A stretch of DNA of 37,025 nt, from positions 1 to 37,025 of the forward strand of contig JAMCZN010000033.1 of the NCBI GenBank assembly GCA_023485505.1. The letters run 5' to 3'. Of this stretch, positions 24,646 through 30,903 are shown in pieces. How positions within the stretch are numbered: position 1 is the first letter of the stretch; each line of letters begins with the position of its first letter. The DNA is from Candidatus Martarchaeota archaeon. GTDB taxonomy: Archaea; Micrarchaeota; Micrarchaeia; Micrarchaeales; Micrarchaeaceae. Below the pieces are notes generated by a model, which worked only from the letters and a program-made list of their open reading frames with translations, was not told where the DNA came from and ran no database searches. The position numbers and the translations under genes were made by a program.

Positions 24646-25239
24646 TTGATACAATTGGTATTGGATGACAGGGCATTGGAAAGGGAAATGCGCCTGAACC
24701 AGCTTTACCTGGCGATAGTCTCCAGGTACAGGGACTATATAGAGGAGATGGAACACCTCTCAGTAGCAGAGCTGTCAACGCTGGTCATACCTAAAAACCC
24801 GGTAATAGCCAAGAAAGCGGATGAGATAAAGAGCAGCTTCGGCATGTACAACTATGTCAGCAACTTCTACGAAGCCAGCATAATCGCCTTCTATTTCGTC
24901 AAGAACGAGATAATGGATGCCGTGATGCCGCTCCAGTTCTGGCTCACCCCTGAGGAGACCATGACGTTCGGCATAGGGGATGTCATAGACAGGAACATAC
25001 TGCTATGCAGCCTGCTCATAGCCCTGGGCAATCCCTCCGCAAAGGTGCTTGTCTCCGTAAAGAACAGCAACAGGAGCATACTCGCCTATTACGAGTTTGA
25101 AGACAGGGCTTACATACTGGACTTTTCCGTTGGTTTCAAGAAATTTGAAAGCAGAAACGAGCTCATCAAGAGCCTAGGGCTCGACGATGATACGGTTGCC
25201 TATGAGTTCAATGACATCGCTTATATGGACATAGCCTGA
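24646..25239 (+). CDS. Transglutaminase-like fold protein, catalytically degenerate
   Basis: About 197 residues from the TTG at 24646, or 183 from the ATG at 24688; the TTG fits a TATA-like TATTTTA about 28 bases upstream. A helical N-terminal half precedes a segment resembling archaeal transglutaminase-like cysteine proteins: FYFVKNEI, WLTPEETMTFGIGDVIDRNILLCSLL, then ILAYYEFEDRAYILDFSVG. In active members this reads GDCxD ... H ... D. Here the cysteine is valine and the histidine position is non-polar, and only the aspartate before FSVG remains. I infer a non-enzymatic binding domain. It is divergent from PolX, sharing a promoter region of about 70 bases. The domain match is from memory of motifs and needs a profile search. 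Confidence 0.6.
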   Translation: MIQLVLDDRALEREMRLNQLYLAIVSRYRDYIEEMEHLSVAELSTLVIPKNPVIAKKADEIKSSFGMYNYVSNFYEASIIAFYFVKNEIMDAVMPLQFWLTPEETMTFGIGDVIDRNILLCSLLIALGNPSAKVLVSVKNSNRSILAYYEFEDRAYILDFSVGFKKFESRNELIKSLGLDDDTVAYEFNDIAYMDIA

Positions 25240-25243
25240 TTGC

Positions 25244-25363
25244 TCATCTCCTTCTGTTCGCCTTGAACCTTTTCCTGTGCTCCCTCTTGAGCCGCCTGAC
25301 CTTTACGCTTTTCCTGTAGCGCTTCCCTTCCTTCTTCCTTGAGTTTGAGACAGTCTTTTGCAT
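25244..25363 (-). CDS. Small basic protein, 39 residues
   Basis: A 39-codon frame starting MQKTVSNSRKKEGKRYRK and ending KRFKANRRR, with about 19 Lys/Arg. It starts 11 bases after the Hsp20 stop on the same strand, with GTTGAT before the ATG as a plausible ribosome-binding site, so it looks like the second gene of an Hsp20 operon. Its stop lies 4 bases from the convergent transglutaminase-like gene, so it exactly fills the gap. Composition suggests RNA or ribosome binding; I do not recognise a known ribosomal protein. Confidence 0.55.
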   Translation of the reverse strand: MQKTVSNSRKKEGKRYRKSVKVRRLKREHRKRFKANRRR

Positions 25364-25374
25364 AATATCAACTT

Positions 25375-25911
25375 TTAACTTACAATCTTAACTATGTATT
25401 CCTTATTAAATGCTTTTATTGGTTTCTCCTGCTTTACCTTCTGGCATGTCATTTCAAGCACGCCATTCCTGAACTTTGCGACTATGGAATCCGGATTTAC
25501 CTTGTTCGGCACCTTAAGCCTTCTGCTGTAACCGCGATCAGGATTGTTCGACCACACATGCACTTCCATTGGAGTAGCCGTTATGCTGATTTCGCCTTTG
25601 CTTATCCCAGGCATTTCCGCTATTATTATTATCTCTTTGTCTTTTTCTATTATATCGACAAGCGGCTCCCTTTTGTCGCTGATGAGCACCTGTTCCTCGT
25701 TAGAGGGTTTTACGTTTCCAAACTGCTCTACAATTGGATTCCCGTTCTTGTCCATCCTTACATTAAATCCGTATATTATTGTCCTGTTCGTAAAGCTCTC
25801 GTCGGATATGCTCTTGAAGTCCCTTGTCACATCTTCAAGGAACCTTGCTATAAGCCTGTTTATCTCTGAGAAGTTGCCTGTCTTACTTTTTTCAGACTTC
25901 TTTCTACCCAT
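25375..25911 (-). CDS. Small heat-shock protein, Hsp20/alpha-crystallin
   Basis: A 178-residue ATP-independent chaperone. The N-terminal about 75 residues are charged and include the archaeal FGNVKPSN segment. The alpha-crystallin domain runs from about EPLVDIIEKD to NGVLEMTCQK, with the hallmark AEMPGISK and FRNGVLEM strands. The C-terminal tail ends IVKIVS, a possible I-x-I-like anchor. A TATAAAAG sequence on the opposite strand about 42 bases upstream marks its promoter. The 39-residue basic gene follows directly and is likely co-transcribed. Confidence 0.9.
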   Translation of the reverse strand: MGRKKSEKSKTGNFSEINRLIARFLEDVTRDFKSISDESFTNRTIIYGFNVRMDKNGNPIVEQFGNVKPSNEEQVLISDKREPLVDIIEKDKEIIIIAEMPGISKGEISITATPMEVHVWSNNPDRGYSRRLKVPNKVNPDSIVAKFRNGVLEMTCQKVKQEKPIKAFNKEYIVKIVS

Positions 25912-26020
25912 ATCCCACGCACCACGCTGAAATCGTATGGCAGTTAAGCTATAAAAGGGCTGCGATTTATTTCGTTAGTAATGCTCTAAACTTTGAAAGA
26001 AAAAGCCGGCGGTGTGGCGC

Positions 26021-26902
26021 TTATGATGCGGGGCCATAACCGGATTCCCATTCCGCGGTAAACGTTATGTCATTTGCGACGCCGTTCTGCTGGAATCCGC
26101 TGTAATCCTGTTCATCGCCATCAAGAGGCCACCAGCCGACCAGATTTGTTATGTCTATTGGGGTCCCTCCTATGCCCTCGGTATAAAGCCCATCGATTTG
26201 CGATTGATCGAGCGAGATGTTGTATGCCTGGACATTTGTTATCTGGCCGGTAAACGAACCTAAACTAAATTCCGAACCGATGTAAGCAGAACCGCTTTTC
26301 GTGGTTAGCAATCCTATGGGACCGCCTGGCTGTGGGGTCTCGTTGTAATATACTGTGGTCCCAATTCCGTTATACGTAACAGCCACGAAGACCCATGAAT
26401 CCAATGGAACTGGAATAGTCGACTGGTAATTGAATCCGGAACCGCCGCCCCACTCGCTCACGAAATTGTTTTCGCTGCCGAGTCCAAAAGCATTTGCAGC
26501 TGCTGGAGTCCCATATGAGAATATGTTTCCATAATTATCGCTGCCGCCGTTATTACCCATCCTTTTTACCCATGCGGTTATAGACCTCTGGTTACTCCCG
26601 AGCGGAAGTTCTGACGGAAGCGGAATATCTACATAGCTTCCAGAGCCGGAAAACATTGCAACGTATTTCGGATACAGGTTGTTGCATTGACCCTGGAGAG
26701 ATATCTGCGTGATGCCGACGTTCGTAGATGTCCTGTAGACCTCGCAAGATCCGGTCTGCGCCTTGCCCTGGAACGTCTTTGAATTGAATACCCCGAGCTG
26801 ATACAGCACTCCAAGCACAACGGCAATGATAAGTATCGCCCATCCGTAAGTCATGAGATATTCCATGGCGCTTTGGGCTTTACTACGGGTTCTCCGCGTC
26901 AT
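26021..26902 (-). CDS. Surface protein: class III (pilin-like) signal plus LamG-like domain
   Basis: A 293-residue protein. The N-terminus RSKAQSAMEYL followed by a hydrophobic helix (to about residue 38) is an archaeal class III/pilin-type signal: predicted prepilin peptidase cleavage after A9 places E14 at +5. The rest forms a LamG/concanavalin-like beta sandwich: YVDIPLP, ITAWVKR, WVFVAVTYNG, YIGSEF, GQITNVQAYNISLDQSQI and WWPLDGDEQDYS. The likely role is a filament- or envelope-bound sugar-binding adhesin (inference). It is a single gene; TTTTTAAAG 26 bases upstream predicts a leaderless mRNA. Confidence 0.82.
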   Translation of the reverse strand: MTRRTRSKAQSAMEYLMTYGWAILIIAVVLGVLYQLGVFNSKTFQGKAQTGSCEVYRTSTNVGITQISLQGQCNNLYPKYVAMFSGSGSYVDIPLPSELPLGSNQRSITAWVKRMGNNGGSDNYGNIFSYGTPAAANAFGLGSENNFVSEWGGGSGFNYQSTIPVPLDSWVFVAVTYNGIGTTVYYNETPQPGGPIGLLTTKSGSAYIGSEFSLGSFTGQITNVQAYNISLDQSQIDGLYTEGIGGTPIDITNLVGWWPLDGDEQDYSGFQQNGVANDITFTAEWESGYGPAS

Positions 26903-26923
26903 GATTTACTATGAAAAGCCATT

Positions 26924-26932
26924 CTTTAAAAA
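26924..26932 (-). promoter_or_regulatory. TATA box of the pilin-LamG gene
   Basis: Minus-strand TTTTTAAAG is centred 26 bases before the ATG at 26902, the spacing expected for leaderless transcription. Confidence 0.5.
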
Positions 26933-26968
26933 CCTTATTGTTTGCGTATTATCAGAGGGAAGATCCGG

Positions 26969-28018
26969 TCAAACCCAGCTGCTTATCCCGCTCTGCCTTT
27001 TTGCGCTTGTCAACGATAACAGCCTTTCTGCCGCCCTCTCTACCCGCTCCCTTCCAAAATCGTGCTCATCGCACATGAAGGACACGAGTTTTTCCTTGTT
27101 GGGATAGCGTTTGAACATCAGGTCCGCGTCTCCGCTGTCCATTTCCTTAACTTCAGGGTTGAGGAACATCTCTTCTATGTCTTTTGGGGCTATCTCGAAT
27201 TCGAAATCGTATTTTTCCTTTAGATAAGAGACGACGTCTTCAAGGCTCTTTGACTGCTTCGCTATCTTCAGTGCGGTCTTTGGGCCCACTCCCTTGACGC
27301 CCTCGTTGTAATCGGTGCCCAGCATCATCCCTATCCAGATCAATTGCCTCTGGTTTACGCCAAGGGCGTTTACCGTCTCCTTAAAGTCCATTATCTCCGG
27401 CTCCACATTCACGTATATGTTCTTTCTTGGAAGCTTCCTTTTTCCGCTAATTGTCATGTTCCTTACAACGTGCGGAGCCCCAAATAGCATGGTGTCATAA
27501 TCCTGGCTCCCTACGGCGAACACGATGCCTTGCTTGCACATCGACGAAGCCTGGGCCTCGCCTTCGCTCGGAGCGTTTATGTGCGGTATGCCCATATAAT
27601 CAAGAAGCTGTTTTGCGCTTTCGACTATTTCCTTGGTCATGTGCACGGTACCCTGGGCGTACTGCTTCGCCTCCTCGATTGCGCCCCTTTCCAATGCCTT
27701 TTGCCAGGCCTCATAAGCCTCTTTTTTCCTTTGCATCCTCGCCTCTATCGTCTTCTGCTTCAGCATTGATGGAATCCCGTCAAAAACATAGACCAGTTTT
27801 GCGCCGTAGCTGATGAGCTCGGTGTTCCTGTAAAGCAGCCCGGATAGGTGGCTTGTCACTTTTCCATGCGAATCGGTAAGAGGCGAGCCGTCCTGCTGCC
27901 TTATTATCGAAAGAAATTGGTAAAGGATGTTGTATGCGTCTATGGCTATCGTCTTGTTGTTCAGTTCTTCGAACGACAGCTTCCTTTTCCATACTAGCTT
28001 GCTAAGGTCAACAGCCAT
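26969..28018 (-). CDS. fen: Flap endonuclease 1
   Basis: A 349-residue structure-specific nuclease removing 5' flaps in Okazaki-fragment maturation and long-patch repair. The N region has IAIDAYNILYQFLS and YVFDGIPS; the I region has EGEAQAS and GSQDYDTMLFG; GTDYNEGVKGVGPKTALKI is the C-terminal metal and helix-hairpin-helix site. All catalytic acids appear present. The C-terminus QSGISSWV is at the place of the PCNA-binding motif but lacks the usual final Phe and ends immediately. An in-frame GTG lies three codons upstream; the ATG at 28018 gives the family start MAVDLSKLV. It follows the MBF1 gene by 11 bases, so the two form an operon. Confidence 0.95.
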   Translation of the reverse strand: MAVDLSKLVWKRKLSFEELNNKTIAIDAYNILYQFLSIIRQQDGSPLTDSHGKVTSHLSGLLYRNTELISYGAKLVYVFDGIPSMLKQKTIEARMQRKKEAYEAWQKALERGAIEEAKQYAQGTVHMTKEIVESAKQLLDYMGIPHINAPSEGEAQASSMCKQGIVFAVGSQDYDTMLFGAPHVVRNMTISGKRKLPRKNIYVNVEPEIMDFKETVNALGVNQRQLIWIGMMLGTDYNEGVKGVGPKTALKIAKQSKSLEDVVSYLKEKYDFEFEIAPKDIEEMFLNPEVKEMDSGDADLMFKRYPNKEKLVSFMCDEHDFGRERVERAAERLLSLTSAKRQSGISSWV

Positions 28019-28029
28019 CAAACACACTG

Positions 28030-28497
28030 TTACTTCTGGAAGAAGTCTCCGACCGTAGCGCTCTCGGGTTTCTTTGTTGCCACTTTTACCGGCTCCTCTT
28101 CGGCTGCGGTGAGCTTTATCTTCAGGGCCTTTTCCAGTTTCTTTGTGAGGGTTATGCTTGGCAACGTGCGCCCCTCTTCAACTCTCAATATCAGATTTTC
28201 TTTCTCGTTTATCAGCTCCGCCAACACCTTTATCGGCAGCTTCATCTGCTCCCTCGCTTCCCTTATGACTTTAGCATAATCCTCTACGAGCTGCTCGTCT
28301 TCTGGTTTTGCGTTGGACCTTGTCGGCATTATTGCCTTCGCTTTCTGTTTCGCCTCTTTTTCGACTCTTATTACCTTTTTGCCCTTTGCGCATCTCGCGC
28401 ATGCATGCATCTCCACGTTCTCTATGTTAAGGATGTATACATCATTCGTTTTTCTGCCACACAATTCGCAATCTTCCACTTTAACCACCCCATACAT
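28030..28497 (-). CDS. MBF1-like zinc-ribbon/HTH protein
   Basis: About 155 residues. An N-terminal zinc ribbon (CELCGRK ... CARCAKG) is followed by a charged linker and a Cro/C1-type HTH (VIREAREQMKLPIKVLAELINEKENLILRVEEGRTLPS), the layout of archaeal multiprotein bridging factor 1, a ribosome-associated or transcriptional factor. The frame is open to 28581, but the family match begins near 28497. A GTG at 28479 preceded by GGGGTGG is an alternative start, and a TATA-like TTAATAAT at about 28511-28518 would fit it. It precedes FEN1 by 11 bases in an operon and is divergent from the site-2 protease. Confidence 0.8.
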   Translation of the reverse strand: MYGVVKVEDCELCGRKTNDVYILNIENVEMHACARCAKGKKVIRVEKEAKQKAKAIMPTRSNAKPEDEQLVEDYAKVIREAREQMKLPIKVLAELINEKENLILRVEEGRTLPSITLTKKLEKALKIKLTAAEEEPVKVATKKPESATVGDFFQK

Positions 28498-28580
28498 ACT
28501 AACAGGTGAAATTATTAACCCTTGCCATTTTGTTAGGGCAATGGAATTCACACAGCGACAACCCGAACAAAAATAACCCA

Positions 28581-28588
28581 TTTTTATA
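28581..28588 (+). promoter_or_regulatory. TATA box of the site-2 protease gene
   Basis: TTTTTATA is centred about 33 bases before the ATG at 28618, predicting a short leader. An out-of-frame ATG at 28608 leads to a stop after six codons and is not used. Confidence 0.45.
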
Positions 28589-28617
28589 GGTTGCTATTGC
28601 AAATACTATGAAATTTC

Positions 28618-30159
28618 ATGAAGGCTAGAAGGGGCAATCCGCCAAGAAGGAAAAAATCTGACAAGGGTTCGCAGGACCTTACTGGAAGGCCGCCCATTAT
28701 AAAAAACAATAGCGCAAGAGCTGTCGCCAACATGGCGCTCGTGATTGCCGGATTCCTTTCGATTTATTTGGCATATTCTTTAAGCGCCATAGGGGTGCTG
28801 AACCAATGGCTGCTTGCGCTTCTGTTCTTGTTGGTCGTGGGGTTTGTGATAAAGATAGTCAACTCATTCGTAGGATGGTATGGGTTTTATCTTGCCGCTA
28901 CAAAACACGGGCTCAACATAATAGACAGGATCTCAAGGAAAGCGAAGAGGTTCTGGCTCGCATTGCCCACATGGGGCATAATGCTTAGCTTTGGGCTGCT
29001 CGCATGGCCACTGCTCAAGGGAAAGATATCGAAAAAGGAGTATGTCTTTGGAATAATATCAATAATCCTCATGTACTTCCTTGTGCTTCCATTCTCGCAA
29101 GCGGGGCTTGCATTCATAACACTTCCAAACCTCCCGTCAAACGCAGGAGCGATCGGCGCACCGTCGCTTCCCACACAGGCGCTCGGATGGATAATAGCGG
29201 TAATCGCGGTAATCTCCGGATTCAGCGGATATATCGTAGTGCTGCTGGTTTACCTTACTGCGCTAAACCTTGAGAAGTTTGCGGCGTTCACATCAACAGT
29301 AATAGCAGGGCATACCCAAACGCAGATACTTAGCGGGATAATACCTGGAGTCGCCCCGTTGATTCCAGGGGTGGACATACCATTGTTTGCGGGGCTCGCC
29401 TCCATAATAATACTGCTAATGATACACGAGACGTCACACGGGATACTTTCCAGGCTTTACAAGGTCAAGCTGAAGTCCCTTGGCCTCCTGGTATTCGGGG
29501 TTCTTCCTGTCGGAGCATTTGTAGAGCCGGATGAAAAGGAGGTGGCAAAGCTAGACAGCATAAAACAGGGCAACATATTTGCCGCTGGCTCCGCGATAAA
29601 CTTCTTTGCCACGATAGTCTTCTTCCTTCTCATGCTTGCCATACTGTTCTTTGCAATGCCTGCGCTTTACGTAAACGGGGTTTTTGTAGAGGCCACCATA
29701 GCAAACTATCCAGCATACAACGTACTGCAGCCAGGCATGCAGATCCTGTCTTGGAACGGCCAGCAAATACACAACCTTACGCAATTCGAGTCTATTGGCG
29801 CACATGACACAGCGGGAAGCATAATAAACGTCACTACGAACACGGGCGCATACCACTTTAGGGCATTGGCAGTAGAGAATACGACCCATGGCATAATAGG
29901 GATTGAAGCTTATACGCCAATAAAGACGGGCATCATACCTGGGCTTATCGAATTCCTTTATTCGCTGTTTGTGCTGTCCTTTATCTTCAACTTCTCCCTT
30001 GCCGTGATAAACATGCTTCCAATACCTATGTTTGACGGCTGGAGGATATACAAGACAAACATAAAGAACAACAAGATAACGTGGGCGCTTGGTGTGTTTG
30101 TCGTCGCATTGCTGGTGATAAACTTCGCCTTGCTTGCCTTGATCTATGCTGTGCCTTGA
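28618..30159 (+). CDS. Site-2-protease family membrane metalloprotease (M50)
   Basis: A 513-residue polytopic membrane protease. A basic N-terminal tail (1-30) precedes several hydrophobic helices. The zinc motif HETSH (H270, E271, H274) lies in a membrane segment, and the third ligand region is NMLPIPMFDG with D473. A PDZ-like insert at about 350-435 (YNVLQPGMQILSWNGQQI) separates the two. It is expected to cut transmembrane segments of regulators or signal peptides. Its 3' end overlaps the convergent phosphoesterase gene by 16 bases. It is divergent from the MBF1-FEN1 operon. Confidence 0.9.
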   Translation: MKARRGNPPRRKKSDKGSQDLTGRPPIIKNNSARAVANMALVIAGFLSIYLAYSLSAIGVLNQWLLALLFLLVVGFVIKIVNSFVGWYGFYLAATKHGLNIIDRISRKAKRFWLALPTWGIMLSFGLLAWPLLKGKISKKEYVFGIISIILMYFLVLPFSQAGLAFITLPNLPSNAGAIGAPSLPTQALGWIIAVIAVISGFSGYIVVLLVYLTALNLEKFAAFTSTVIAGHTQTQILSGIIPGVAPLIPGVDIPLFAGLASIIILLMIHETSHGILSRLYKVKLKSLGLLVFGVLPVGAFVEPDEKEVAKLDSIKQGNIFAAGSAINFFATIVFFLLMLAILFFAMPALYVNGVFVEATIANYPAYNVLQPGMQILSWNGQQIHNLTQFESIGAHDTAGSIINVTTNTGAYHFRALAVENTTHGIIGIEAYTPIKTGIIPGLIEFLYSLFVLSFIFNFSLAVINMLPIPMFDGWRIYKTNIKNNKITWALGVFVVALLVINFALLALIYAVP

Positions 30160-30899
30160 GCCGCAAGTTTCCTTAACTGGGATATCTTCCCGAAGTCTAT
30201 TGTGGAACCGTAGCCGACAGCGATCGCGCGCATCCCATCAACGTCCACGTGCTTGAATACCGGAGAAAGAAGCTCTGATTCCGGCTGCAGGTTTATATCG
30301 GTTCCCGAAGCGAAGTAGTTCATGGCCGGAAGGACCAGAATCGGCACCCCGTCATACTTCCCATACAGGAAGCACTTGATCTTCTCCTTCGTGCCCACGG
30401 AATTGTATACCCCTATCGAGGGATGTTCATGGCCCATTATCAACATCTTTGCCTTGCTCGTCTCCTTTGGCTGCTCCTCTCCATGAAAGAACAGATATTT
30501 GCCGAGCTTTGCCTCCTGCTCGTATATGGTGAGATTGAAAGGCGCCTTGTACTTGTCGACAAAGTTGTCGTGGTTCCCTTTTATCAGAACGGTAGTTATG
30601 TGCTTCCCTTTCAGGAACTGTATGAAATCGTAGAGCTCGTTGAATTCATCCTGATCCACTTCCGAGAACTCGTTCTTTATATCGCCATCCACTATGATGG
30701 TAGTCGCCTTGGTCTTGTTTAGGGCTTCTTCCACCATTTTCATTATCCTCTTCAGGTTTGACTTCGGGAGGTACACTCCGCGTTTTGCCATGACCCCCTC
30801 ATAACCAAGATGGAGGTCGGAGCACACTATCGCCTTAAGGCTTTTGATATAGATTATAGGCAAACCCTCGAGGAGCTCTATGTCTTTGATAAGTTCCAT
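30144..30899 (-). CDS. Lhr-associated calcineurin-like phosphoesterase
   Basis: A 251-residue metallophosphoesterase with SDLHLGYE, VDGDIKNEF, KGNHDNF, FFHGEE and MGHEHPS motifs, giving a complete two-metal site. The ATG at 30899 is preferred over 30917 because GGGTGA, overlapping the Lhr stop, is positioned as its ribosome-binding site. Pairing with Lhr is a recurrent arrangement in archaea and some bacteria, so a nucleic-acid processing role with the helicase is likely; the substrate is unknown. Its 3' end overlaps the site-2 protease gene by 16 bases. Confidence 0.87.
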   Translation of the reverse strand: MELIKDIELLEGLPIIYIKSLKAIVCSDLHLGYEGVMAKRGVYLPKSNLKRIMKMVEEALNKTKATTIIVDGDIKNEFSEVDQDEFNELYDFIQFLKGKHITTVLIKGNHDNFVDKYKAPFNLTIYEQEAKLGKYLFFHGEEQPKETSKAKMLIMGHEHPSIGVYNSVGTKEKIKCFLYGKYDGVPILVLPAMNYFASGTDINLQPESELLSPVFKHVDVDGMRAIAVGYGSTIDFGKISQLRKLAAQGTA

Positions 30900-30903
30900 C
30901 GTT

